A stretch of DNA of 28,118 bases from a virus. Shown here one piece after another: positions 21,125 through 28,118 of the stretch. Positions within the stretch are counted from its first letter, which is position 1. Each line of letters starts with the position of its first letter. Position numbers and translations under genes: made by a program. The notes beneath the pieces were generated by a model, which was not told the DNA's origin, did no database searches, and worked only from the letters and a program-made list of their open reading frames with translations. Location of the stretch: positions 1 through 28,118 of IMG/VR virus record IMGVR_UViG_3300042549_006589. One strand, 5' to 3'.

Positions 21125-22273
21125 CTAGATTGTAATGCTATAAGGGTTGATGTCGGATGTATTAAATGAAACAATCCAATTGTTTTGGGTGATAGTGTGC
21201 TTCATACCTTCAACCACAAGGTTCCATTGTAAAGGTCGGCCATCGTAGGTTGTGCGCTGAACGCTTACTTGATCGGCTAACTCTGTTGACAAGAAATCAG
21301 GGTAGAGTAAACCATTTTGAGCCACAACAAGGCCGTTAAATTCAATGCGCTCAACATAAGTATCAGGTGTGGCAAGTTTGCGTGATTCATATAAAGCTAG
21401 ATTTGTTGCGCTTGTGTCGGTATTTACTGGCGCAAAGATTTCCTTTTTCACCACACCATAAGCGGCAACACTTGGGTTATATGTTGATGTAACTTGGTTG
21501 TTATCGCCACGCATAATAATTGCTTGATTCACCACATACTTTGTGCCTGGATTGGTTATCAAATCAGAATATGTAACAGTGTTAGATGCGTTTGAATCGC
21601 TAAAAAGCAATTGTGTTGGGCGGCTAAACTTATCGGCTAACGGCACTAAAGTTGCCACGCCTGATTTTGAAATGTAAAAGCGGCCAGCGATAGCATTAAC
21701 GCACTCTGTAATTGCTTGCATACACCCGCGGTTTTGAACTGTTGCCAACATAACAACTGAACCCGTCAATGAACGTGAAAATCCATTGGCAGTTGTCCAA
21801 CCAGCAATGTCTAACATTCTGCCTGCTCGAACTGCTGCTGTTTCTGAGTTGGCGGCAACGGCTAAAGCCGGTGCGAAGCCATCGGCAATATAGCCAATGC
21901 CATCGTAGAAAGTCATTGTGACATTTGGCAAGAAACCTTGATTGGTAAAATTGTTTTCAAGAAAGCCATTAAACAATGGGTAAGTTACGGAATTCCAAGT
22001 GGCCATAATGCGCATTTGTAAACCGTCACGCAAGATGCTTGCGCCGCCAACAACCCAAGGGCTTGAAACGCTTGTGTTGTCAGGGTCATAAATGCCACTG
22101 GTGTTGTTAAATACAATGCTGGCAAAGCCTGCTTCATCGCGCAAATCTGCGCGTTCGCGACCACGGCGAAAATCTATTTGAACAACATCGCTAATTGTTG
22201 CCGAAGTCCAAGTTCCGCTTTTAAGAAACTGAACTGCGATGCTAGGCGAAGTTACTCCGTCAAATGCTGGCAT
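21125..22273 (-). CDS. Minor tail / tail hub protein
   Basis: A 382-aa protein following the tape measure. The opening FDGVTSPSIAVQFLKSGTW, VVQIDFRRGRERAD and NNTSGIYDPDNTSS-like segment is common in actinophage minor tail proteins, with DGIGYIADG and RFYISKSGVATLVPL further on. These form the hub or distal tail that links tube to fibres. ATG 22273 shares TAATG with the tape measure stop. Evidence is position plus sequence style rather than a catalytic motif. Confidence 0.72.
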   Translation of the reverse strand: MPAFDGVTSPSIAVQFLKSGTWTSATISDVVQIDFRRGRERADLRDEAGFASIVFNNTSGIYDPDNTSVSSPWVVGGASILRDGLQMRIMATWNSVTYPLFNGFLENNFTNQGFLPNVTMTFYDGIGYIADGFAPALAVAANSETAAVRAGRMLDIAGWTTANGFSRSLTGSVVMLATVQNRGCMQAITECVNAIAGRFYISKSGVATLVPLADKFSRPTQLLFSDSNASNTVTYSDLITNPGTKYVVNQAIIMRGDNNQVTSTYNPSVAAYGVVKKEIFAPVNTDTSATNLALYESRKLATPDTYVERIEFNGLVVAQNGLLYPDFLSTELADQVSVQRTTYDGRPLQWNLVVEGMKHTITQNNWIVSFNTSDINPYSITI

Positions 22274-23862
22274 TAGGCAATCAAGAATCCTGGTGCGAGC
22301 GCACCCCTAGGAACACCGTTACGGCGGCCTGTGGCTTCAAGGCCGTTTTGAACAACCTCAATAAGAGCATCAGCTGAACCAACAACATTGCCTGCGTAAA
22401 CATTAACATCAATCTTACCCTGATCATTGCGAGTGCTGTAAATCTTACTGCCGCCACCGATGGCGATTGAAGAGCCACCTGAAAGTGCTTTTTGGCGTGT
22501 TGCTAATTCTTTCATTGCGTTTGCTGTGGCAATATCCATTATTGACTTGGTGTTTTTATTGAGAGCAAATGTATTCTTAAATAATGCGGTAACAACAGGG
22601 TCTTTAGTTGGCTTGACTGCGCCAATACCAGCAAGGCGAGCAGCGTTCTGAGAATCAGTAAAGCCGCCGCCGCCTGTTGTGCTGCCTTTTGCGGGAGCTT
22701 TACCGTTAGCCATATCAAAAAGATTCTTGGTAGTGAGTCCAAGTGCGGCTACGCCAGCAAGAGCAGTCAAAGCAGTTCCTATGCTTACGCCACCTGTCGC
22801 AAAGGCTGTGGCAACTGCGGCACCGGCGGCTGTAGTTCGCAAAAGCGCCATTGCGCTTGTAAGTGTTCCTAGCATAATAATAAATGCTGAAATACGCCCC
22901 GCAACAAACATTCCCGCAATAATTACTGCCAATGTTTTTACTGCAAACGTGTTGTTTGAAACCCAATCGCCAAAAGCAATTGCTACATTCAGAAACTTAA
23001 CGGCAAACTCTGCGGCAACGGCAAAAGATGCTGCTAATTGATTTTTGTTAGCATTAACAAATTGCTCAATCTGTGGCAAAACTTTTGTAATTAGAACTGC
23101 GGCAAACTTTTCCATAACCGGCAACAGTGCTGAGCCTAAACTTGCCTTCATATTTTCATATGTTGCGTTTACTCGCTGAAGTTGCGCGGCGAATGTGTCA
23201 TATTCACGGCGGGATTGCCCCTGGGCTGCCGTGGTTTTTGCCAAAATAAGTGCATACGCCTCTTGCGCTTCAGCAGCTTTGAGTGCGTCACCCGTTAGTT
23301 TGCCCAATCCCTTTGCGGCAACGCGGGCGGTGATGTCAGATTTACGAATGGCAACACCGTAACGCTCAATTGGGTTGTATTCACCCTTGAATGTAGAGCT
23401 AAGAGCCGCAACTGCATCGGCAGTTGTTCCACCGTAAGTTGCTGCTAAATCTGCGGCAAGAATCTGTAGTTTTTGTGTGCGTGCAATAGCATCTTGCTCT
23501 TCAAGCCCTAAACCTTTAAGTTGAGTGCCAAGCAAAGCGGCATATCGAGCAGCATCAGCGGTTGATAAACCGTAATCAACCATTGACTTTGAAAATGTCT
23601 TTAATTGCTCAGAGTTTGAACCAAAAACGGCATCTAATGCGCCAAACTGCTGAGATAAATCAGAGGCAGCCATAATTGAGTCTTTGCTGATCTTGGCAAG
23701 TGCTGCTGCTGATGCTAAGGCTGCTAAGCCAAAGGCTCTTGCGGATTTTTTAGCAAAAAAATCAATGTTTTTGCCAAGTTTGGCAATGTCTTTTTGAGCA
23801 GCCTTTGAACCTTTGTCTGAATACTGTGTGAGGATGCGAGCTACAATTGCGCCAACTGCCAT
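22273..23862 (-). CDS. Tail tape measure protein
   Basis: A 529-aa, mainly helical, Ala-rich protein. Residues 1-60 (KAAQKDIAKLGKNIDFFAKK) and the DLSQQFGALDAVFGSNSEQLKTF / TADAVAALSSTFKGEYNPIERYG region are typical of tape measure proteins. Hydrophobic stretches near 285-345 (FAVKTLAVIIAGMFVAG; AFIIMLGTLTSAMALL) would insert into the host membrane during DNA entry. At about 1.5 A per residue the tail would be roughly 80 nm, short for a siphovirus. GAGG precedes ATG 23862. Confidence 0.88.
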   Translation of the reverse strand: MAVGAIVARILTQYSDKGSKAAQKDIAKLGKNIDFFAKKSARAFGLAALASAAALAKISKDSIMAASDLSQQFGALDAVFGSNSEQLKTFSKSMVDYGLSTADAARYAALLGTQLKGLGLEEQDAIARTQKLQILAADLAATYGGTTADAVAALSSTFKGEYNPIERYGVAIRKSDITARVAAKGLGKLTGDALKAAEAQEAYALILAKTTAAQGQSRREYDTFAAQLQRVNATYENMKASLGSALLPVMEKFAAVLITKVLPQIEQFVNANKNQLAASFAVAAEFAVKFLNVAIAFGDWVSNNTFAVKTLAVIIAGMFVAGRISAFIIMLGTLTSAMALLRTTAAGAAVATAFATGGVSIGTALTALAGVAALGLTTKNLFDMANGKAPAKGSTTGGGGFTDSQNAARLAGIGAVKPTKDPVVTALFKNTFALNKNTKSIMDIATANAMKELATRQKALSGGSSIAIGGGSKIYSTRNDQGKIDVNVYAGNVVGSADALIEVVQNGLEATGRRNGVPRGALAPGFLIA

Positions 23863-23865
23863 TTG

Positions 23866-24420
23866 TTATCCTCGCTCTTTGTTTAAGTATCTTTGTAGCT
23901 GAGCCTTGGCATCATTAAGAGCCTGCTCAACATTTTTTTCAATTTTTGTTTTATCTTTATCAACAACACGCCATACTACACGCGATGCAGCGCCAAATCT
24001 GTTTCCTAAAGTACGCAGGAATTGGGCAGAACTACCGCGACCAGCGGTACTTTTAGTTTTACGGCCAGCAACTTCAAAGATTGAACCCGCTGCAGATTTA
24101 TTGAGCAAAGCGCCCGCGCTAGTGGTGTAATCCTTACGAACTTTGCCTTCGGCTTTTGTCTTTGTGATCTTTGACTTAATCTCGCCGGCGTTCCAACCTG
24201 GCCAACCAGCACCACCGCGAGTGCGGCCTGTGGCAGCATCTGCCCTGCGCCAGCCACTCATCGGCGGTTGTTCGCTAATTAACCCTTTGGCATCTTTTTC
24301 AGCGCCAGCAAGTTCACTATTGATAACTTTGTTAAAACGCTTGACTGCATCCTTATCAAATTCTTTCAATGCAGTAAGCGTTTCCTTAACGCCGTTAAGA
24401 ACAATTACTTCATCAGCCAT
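23866..24420 (-). CDS. gp10-like tail-completion / minor tail protein
   Basis: A 184-aa basic protein: a helical start (VKETLTALKEFDKDAVKRFNKVI), a Gly/Arg-rich middle (GRTRGGAGWPGWNAGEIKSK) and a helical end. This plan resembles HK97 gp10-like proteins that join the tail tube to the head, though here it lies between the chaperone and tape measure genes. Its ATG overlaps the end of the chaperone -1 frame extension by 8 bp; its stop is just before the tape measure start. Confidence 0.6.
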   Translation of the reverse strand: MADEVIVLNGVKETLTALKEFDKDAVKRFNKVINSELAGAEKDAKGLISEQPPMSGWRRADAATGRTRGGAGWPGWNAGEIKSKITKTKAEGKVRKDYTTSAGALLNKSAAGSIFEVAGRKTKSTAGRGSSAQFLRTLGNRFGAASRVVWRVVDKDKTKIEKNVEQALNDAKAQLQRYLNKERG

Positions 24421-24561
24421 TAGATTTAGCTCGTTCCTTTAAGTAAATCGTCATTGCTTCAAAAATACCTTCAGGGGCATCAAGTAATTCATTGGGTGAA
24501 ATACCCGTTTCGCAGGCCACCGCAGCAACCGTATATGTCAGGCTGTTGCGGTGGATTCGAA
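24413..24561 (-). CDS. Tail assembly chaperone, -1 frame extension (T part)
   Basis: An open frame, -1 to the chaperone ORF, that begins after a TAG near 24562 and ends at 24413. It has no ATG, GTG or TTG start at a useful place and encodes TYTVAAVACETGISPNELLD... EAMTIYLKERAKSNG, the A..TG.SP.ELL...YL.ER pattern of the C-terminal part of phage tail assembly chaperones. In most siphophages this is made only as a frameshift fusion. Ribosomes would slip in the 20-base window before the TGA at 24540; T-TTC (24562-24559) allows Phe-tRNA re-pairing, but no classic XXXYYYZ heptamer is present. Coordinates show the open frame, not a free-standing protein. Confidence 0.65.
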
Positions 24562-24831
24562 AGAACTATCAGCATCCAATTCGGCGCTAACAATAGAATC
24601 TAAATACTCAGGACCGAAAAGTTTTACGGGTGTTCCACCATTATTTTGAGCATCAACTTGCTGGCATTTCCAAGCCAACCAATAGATATGCTCAATTTTC
24701 TGTTGTTCCCCAAGCAACTTAGGCATTCCTGCACCAAAGTTTTGTTCAAACGCAACAATTATGCGCGGTGTTAACTTATATGACTTTTCAACACCATCAA
24801 TTGTTTTTACCTTAACTGCTAATCCATCCAT
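24538..24831 (-). CDS. Tail assembly chaperone (G part)
   Basis: A 97-aa protein: VKTIDGVEKSYKLTPRIIVAFEQNFG, HIYWLAWKCQQV and FGPEYLDSIVSAEL are typical of actinophage tail assembly chaperones, which hold the tape measure during tail formation. It lies between the tail tube genes and the tape measure, as expected. AAGGGGGA precedes ATG 24831. The frame continues by -1 frameshift in 24413-24561. Confidence 0.82.
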   Translation of the reverse strand: MDGLAVKVKTIDGVEKSYKLTPRIIVAFEQNFGAGMPKLLGEQQKIEHIYWLAWKCQQVDAQNNGGTPVKLFGPEYLDSIVSAELDADSSFESTATA

Positions 24832-24849
24832 CTTTTCCCCCTTAGTTGA

Positions 24850-25284
24850 TTACGGTGTAATTGATTTTGTAATTTGACCTGAGATAGGCCAAGTTGCCGA
24901 AACCGTGGCCAGTTCGCCCACGGCGCCTGAAACTGCTTGCCATTCTGCCACAAGCGCGTTAAAGGTATATTTCGGATTGCTTGCGCTGACTGTTGTGTTA
25001 ACTGGGCGAATCTCCATTGCCGCAACTAAACCAACAGTTCCATTTGTTGTTGTTGTGCCATTGATTAGTTCTTCAAGGGCATTGTCTGCGTAATCTTGAT
25101 TGAACTCAATTGTGATTGAGTTATCAGCAAGGCCAGCAACGCGGGTGCGAGCTGCGCCTGTAGTTGAAATTCCTGTAGTGTCAATAACATCATAGCTTGT
25201 GCTTAAACTTATTGAAGTCACATATTGAGAGATGTCGTTGCTTGCGAACACCACATAGGCATTTGTTAAAACTAAGCGTGGCAT
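24850..25284 (-). CDS. Major tail (tube) protein, paralogue 2
   Basis: A 144-aa beta-rich tail tube protein. It shares with its upstream neighbour a start of the MxRxVLT type, then ISQYVTSISLSTSYDVIDTT, RTRVAGLADNSITIEFNQDY and AVSGAVGELATVSATWPISG. Tube proteins stack as hexamers. It lacks a clear ribosome-binding site, so translation may be coupled to paralogue 1, whose stop is 3 bp away. The loop between residues 78 and 98 differs most between the two. Confidence 0.82.
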   Translation of the reverse strand: MPRLVLTNAYVVFASNDISQYVTSISLSTSYDVIDTTGISTTGAARTRVAGLADNSITIEFNQDYADNALEELINGTTTTNGTVGLVAAMEIRPVNTTVSASNPKYTFNALVAEWQAVSGAVGELATVSATWPISGQITKSITP

Positions 25285-25287
25285 ATA

Positions 25288-25707
25288 TTAAACCGCCTTC
25301 GTGATTACGCCTGAGATAGGCCAAGTTGCACTAATTGTTGCAAGTTCGCCCACGGCACCTGAAAGGGCTTGCCATTCGGCTACAACGGCTGAGAATGTGT
25401 AGCTAGGATTGCTCGCACCAACTGCTGCTGATGTTGGCTTTACAACACAAGTTACATTTGTTCCAACAAGTGATGAACCAACTGCGTTAATTGTTGCTTC
25501 AGGCGCAGATGTTGCAAAATCTTGATTGAACTCAAAGGTAACTGAATTGTCAGCAAGTCCTGATTGGCGCGTGCGCGCTCCAGCAGAACCCATCCCGGTA
25601 GTGTCAACCACATCTTCGCTTGTGCTAAGAGCTACGCTCGTAATAAATTCAGAAAGATTGATGCCGTTGATTACAACTGAAGCATCTGTTAAGACTATAC
25701 GGGCCAT
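25288..25707 (-). CDS. Major tail (tube) protein, paralogue 1
   Basis: A 139-aa tail tube protein, paralogous to 24850-25284 along its whole length (LSEFITSVALSTSEDVVDTT; LADNSVTFEFNQDF; ALSGAVGELATISATWPISG). One copy may be the tube and the other a tip, terminator-side or decorated variant, or both may alternate in the tube; sequence alone cannot decide. ATG 25707 adjoins the stop of the 55-aa gene. Confidence 0.82.
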   Translation of the reverse strand: MARIVLTDASVVINGINLSEFITSVALSTSEDVVDTTGMGSAGARTRQSGLADNSVTFEFNQDFATSAPEATINAVGSSLVGTNVTCVVKPTSAAVGASNPSYTFSAVVAEWQALSGAVGELATISATWPISGVITKAV

Positions 25708-25875
25708 TTATTTTGTTTCCTCTACTGTTGCGGGTTTAGTTGTTACGGTTTTCTTGAGATGTTCACTCGCAACTAAAGCATCAATGTTCAACTCTAGTTC
25801 AAGTAATTCTTTTTCAGTAATTGATTCATTTTTTTTCTTTGCCTCGAAATTGTCCGAGATAACTATGTAGCTCAT
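25708..25875 (-). CDS. Small hypothetical protein (55 aa)
   Basis: A 55-aa charged helical protein (MSYIVISDNFEAKKKNESIT...LLELELNIDALVASEHLKK) between the tail terminator and tail tube genes. ATG 25875 is chosen because AAGGAG lies at correct spacing upstream; a longer TTG start at 25893 would place this site inside the gene. Role unknown, possibly in tail assembly by position. Confidence 0.68.
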   Translation of the reverse strand: MSYIVISDNFEAKKKNESITEKELLELELNIDALVASEHLKKTVTTKPATVEETK

Positions 25876-25883
25876 TTTTCTCC

Positions 25884-26282
25884 TTATCCCCAAACGGTAA
25901 TTCGGTAACGGTATGAAAGAAATTCCATATCTCCAGCGGTATAACTTCCCGCTTCGGCTGATGTGACACGCAAAGTGTTACAAGCCCCGCCAAGAGTTAG
26001 ATCAGCTTCAATTGCTGCCTTGATTGAGAAATCCCCGCTGCCCGCAAGGTACTTATCAAGTTCATTTTGGCCTGAACGCTCTGTGAAGCGTTGAACCAAA
26101 ACAACAACATCTAGGTTTGCCTGGTCAAGTCCACGGGCATTGTTTAAGTCAAATGTAAAGTCCAACTGGCCAACGATGGCTGCTGGGGCAACTGGCACCG
26201 TAGGAATTAGCTCGTAAGTACGCATCCCTTTGATTGCCTCTAGGTTGGCTTTTAAGCCGTTTCTAACCTCACTTGGTAACAT
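25884..26282 (-). CDS. Tail terminator protein
   Basis: A 132-aa protein: LPSEVRNGLKANLEAIKGMRTYELIP, PAAIVGQL, LDVVVLVQRF and GSGDFSIKAAIEADLTLGGA match the usual pattern of actinophage tail terminators, which cap the tube and join it to the head. It is between head-tail adaptor and tail tube genes, the expected place. ATG 26282 shares TAATG with the adaptor stop. Confidence 0.75.
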   Translation of the reverse strand: MLPSEVRNGLKANLEAIKGMRTYELIPTVPVAPAAIVGQLDFTFDLNNARGLDQANLDVVVLVQRFTERSGQNELDKYLAGSGDFSIKAAIEADLTLGGACNTLRVTSAEAGSYTAGDMEFLSYRYRITVWG

Positions 26283-26890
26283 TAGACCGCCAAGCCGTTG
26301 TTCTTGCGTAGAGGGCGTAGCAGTGCCTCTACATCGGCATCTAATTTGGCAGCCAAACGCACTGTTCCTAAATCTGTATTTCCAGCGATTCCAAATGGTG
26401 ACTGGTTACGAAGGAACAGGCGAGAGGCTTGAATTTTTGCTGCGGTCTTTACTTCGTATGGCACCGCTGACCATCCAAAAACACCCTTAACCCGTATTGA
26501 TTGAGGCAGGTTAAATGGGAAAACATAAGAGCCTACTGCTAACAGGCGGCTCATTGGCCACCCGCGGGAAGGGTTGTTGACTGGTTCAAACATCGCATCG
26601 TCTGCAGTCCACACTGTAAGGTACAAGCGGTCAAAGTTGTCATCGGTTGCGATCTCGCTGATGCTAATAAAATCATCAACAGGTTGAATGTAATAATCGG
26701 TTGGCGTGTAATAGCGGGTTGCTGGCAATAACTCGGTGCCATCCTTGTAAAAGAAACGGCCACAATAATCATCTATTTGGCGTGAAGCGGTAGCAATTGC
26801 CATTTCAAGAGCTGCGTTATCAATCGAATCTTCAAGATTGAGTGCATCCTTAACTTCATTCAGGGTTACATACCCGTTAGTGATCGCCAC
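26282..26890 (-). CDS. Head-tail adaptor (gp6/gp15-like connector)
   Basis: A 202-aa protein of the phage connector type: YVTLNEVKDALNLEDSIDNAALEMAIATASRQIDDYCGR forms the helical hairpin with the typical D.. .L...I..AS..ID.YC.R signature, followed by beta segments (DFISISEIATD; IRVKGVFGWSAVPYEVKTAA). It makes the ring under the portal. Start is GTG 26890, overlapping the small basic ORF by 14 bp; no strong ribosome-binding site. Confidence 0.82.
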   Translation of the reverse strand: MAITNGYVTLNEVKDALNLEDSIDNAALEMAIATASRQIDDYCGRFFYKDGTELLPATRYYTPTDYYIQPVDDFISISEIATDDNFDRLYLTVWTADDAMFEPVNNPSRGWPMSRLLAVGSYVFPFNLPQSIRVKGVFGWSAVPYEVKTAAKIQASRLFLRNQSPFGIAGNTDLGTVRLAAKLDADVEALLRPLRKNNGLAV

Positions 26891-27002
26891 GCGTGGTTCT
26901 CGTTTCTACTTTGGGAAGCATTGCGCGTTCCAATTGCGGAACGGCGGTAGCGGTTTCCTTTAATTTTACCTTAATTCTTAAAATTCTTTTTATGCGTTCC
27001 AT
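26877..27002 (-). CDS. Small basic hypothetical protein (41 aa)
   Basis: A 41-aa ORF (MERIKRILRIKVKLKETATA... KVETRTTRGDH) that fills the gap between the head-module glycosyltransferase and the adaptor, overlapping both by 13-14 bp. It is strongly basic. No clear ribosome-binding site, so translation would be coupled. Coding nature is supported by layout only. Confidence 0.45.
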   Translation of the reverse strand: MERIKRILRIKVKLKETATAVPQLERAMLPKVETRTTRGDH

Positions 27003-27667
27003 ATATCGTGCTGCCTATCATCTAACCAATAGCTCTTTGAGTGAGGCAGTATCGCGCCCGTGTGAACATAGATTGGAAAACCAAGTGAACGAACACGGCG
27101 GCAAAATTGTAAATCCTCGCCAATCCATTCACCGTTGATAGGTCCATCCCAAAACCAACACCAATCCTGCCCTTGGTGAGGGTCGGCATCTGCTCTAATT
27201 GCTTCCAACACGCTGCGGTGGATTAGTAAACATCCAGTGCCTGCGGCATCTACTTGGAAAACTGAATCTTTATCGTACTTGTTAAGTGGCAAAAAGCCTT
27301 CAGGAGCATCTTGAAAAATTGTTGGCACTGGTTGCGGGTATGGATAACCTGTTTCAAAACTAGCAAATACCAACCCTGCTACAACTGGGCGTTCTTTATC
27401 GTGTGCGGTTTCAACTAACTTATCAAATGCTTCAACAGATAGTTGCTCATCTGAATCCATCATTAGTAACCAATCGGATTTAGTTTCCAAAAATTGCTTA
27501 ACTAAACGATTGCGTTGCTTTGAAAGTAAACCTGAACCCTTGATGCGTATAAATGGACCAAGGCGTGCTGATCGTGATTGAGCAACTTGAATTAGGCTAA
27601 ATGCGAACCCGCCGTTAACGGTTCCTGGGTCGCAACTGCCAATTGAAACTTTATGTGCTGATTTCAT
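26990..27667 (-). CDS. GT-A glycosyltransferase within the head module
   Basis: A 225-aa enzyme of GT-A fold. RNRLVKQFLETKSDWLLMMDSDE ends in the DSDE metal motif (71-74); VDAAGTGCLLIHRSVLEAI and GEWIGEDLQFCRRVRSLGF are the acceptor-side motifs of phage and bacterial family 2 enzymes. Its place between the capsid gene and the connector suggests it modifies a virion protein, such as the capsid (inference). GGGGGA precedes ATG 27667. Confidence 0.85.
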   Translation of the reverse strand: MKSAHKVSIGSCDPGTVNGGFAFSLIQVAQSRSARLGPFIRIKGSGLLSKQRNRLVKQFLETKSDWLLMMDSDEQLSVEAFDKLVETAHDKERPVVAGLVFASFETGYPYPQPVPTIFQDAPEGFLPLNKYDKDSVFQVDAAGTGCLLIHRSVLEAIRADADPHQGQDWCWFWDGPINGEWIGEDLQFCRRVRSLGFPIYVHTGAILPHSKSYWLDDRQHDIWNA

Positions 27668-27691
27668 AGATTCCCCCGAATCATTTAAGAA

Positions 27692-27733
27692 GTAAGAGGC
27701 GGGTTAGCCGGGGGAGAAAAACCCGCCTCTTAC
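27692..27733 (-). terminator. Hairpin after the capsid gene
   Basis: A perfect 14-bp stem (27692-27705 with 27720-27733) around a 14-nt loop, 17 bases after the capsid stop on the minus strand, followed by TTCTT. The U-run is modest, so it probably acts as a partial terminator that keeps capsid transcripts more abundant than downstream ones, or protects their 3' end. Confidence 0.75.
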
Positions 27734-27750
27734 AATTTGTTAACTTTGGA

Positions 27751-28118
27751 TTAGAAAGTTGGAGCTACTAAACCAGTACCGCTAATGATTGAAGCGGCTT
27801 TTGGATAACGCTCTGCAGAGAAAGCACCAAATCCGTAAACAACGGACTTGATTGTGAGAGTTGAGGCACCTGTTGCATCAAATGACAATGCAAATGGTGA
27901 ACCTGGTTGCTCCCATAGGTGCATTTCAGGTGCTGCTACGCAATAGATTTCATCCTGATTTGTTGCTGCGCCGTAAGCGGTTCCAACATTTGCATCAGAA
28001 ATGATAGGCAAGCCCATCATTGAGTAACCTGAGTTTGCATACGCTGCTGCGCCTGCGCCTGCTGCTGAACCGTTCATTGGTCCTTGTGCGTTTGGCACTA
28101 CTAATGGGCGGCCTGTTG
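27751..28118 (-). CDS. Major capsid protein, C-terminal part (cut by window edge)
   Basis: The last 122 or so residues of an HK97-fold major capsid protein; the start lies beyond the right edge. GRPLVVPNAQGPMN, GLPIISDANV, DEIYCVAAPEMHLWEQPG and YGFGAFSAERYPKAASIISGTGLV are typical of the C-terminal A-domain and end of actinophage capsid proteins. An internal GTG at 28098 is not the start because the family pattern continues upstream. Confidence 0.85.
   Translation of the reverse strand, partial: TGRPLVVPNAQGPMNGSAAGAGAAAYANSGYSMMGLPIISDANVGTAYGAATNQDEIYCVAAPEMHLWEQPGSPFALSFDATGASTLTIKSVVYGFGAFSAERYPKAASIISGTGLVAPTF

Overview
This window is part of a tailed double-stranded DNA phage genome (siphovirus-like: tape measure, tail tube, tail terminator and tail assembly chaperone genes, no contractile sheath). 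The host is most likely an actinobacterium, because a WhiB-family iron-sulfur regulator is encoded and WhiB proteins are confined to Actinobacteria and their phages. Base composition looks moderate (mid-40s % G+C by eye, not computed), which fits low-GC aquatic actinobacteria better than Streptomyces or Mycobacterium; this host call is inference. No integrase, excisionase or lysogeny repressor is visible, so a lytic life style or integration genes outside the window are both possible.

Almost everything is on the minus strand, so the genome reads from right to left. From the right edge: the C-terminal part of the major capsid protein (27751-28118, cut by the window) and a hairpin after it; a glycosyltransferase set into the head module; a small basic ORF; head-tail adaptor; tail terminator; two tandem tail-tube paralogues; a tail assembly chaperone with a -1 frame extension; a gp10-like tail-completion protein; a short (529 aa) tape measure; a tail hub/minor tail protein; an S74-chaperone tail fibre; a lysis cassette (membrane protein, M15 peptidase endolysin, second membrane protein); a 1038-aa collagen-like fibre, a second fibre and two related small proteins; then a second glycosyltransferase, a DUF6378 protein and a probable truncated glycosyltransferase.

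At 10608-11890 a plus-strand cassette of seven tiny genes (41-68 aa), each overlapping the next, runs from a good promoter carrying an inverted repeat to a very strong two-way terminator. Several products have zinc-ribbon cysteine pairs and the last is a ribbon-helix-helix DNA-binding protein, a possible autoregulator.

Divergent from this cassette is a minus-strand operon of regulation, replication and recombination: a proteasome-beta/HslV-like N-terminal-nucleophile hydrolase, a Holliday-junction-resolvase-like nuclease, WhiB with an extra helix-turn-helix, a transglycosylase-like protein, a Cas4/RecB-like nuclease with partner genes, an OB-fold-like protein, an FmdB-type zinc ribbon, a cytosine-C5 methyltransferase split into an alpha ORF and a beta ORF followed by a second beta-like C-terminal module, and a 707-aa primase-polymerase/helicase. 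After the helicase gene lies a 140-bp region full of GTTCC/GGAAC repeats and palindromes, a candidate replication origin or operator. Two zinc-finger/HTH proteins, two tiny ORFs, an endonuclease VII and an HNH nuclease close the left end, where terminase genes would be expected next beyond the edge.

The best leads for something undescribed are the split methyltransferase with a duplicated specificity/C-terminal module, the phage proteasome-like hydrolase, the iteron-like region beside the primase-helicase, and the plus-strand micro-gene cassette.
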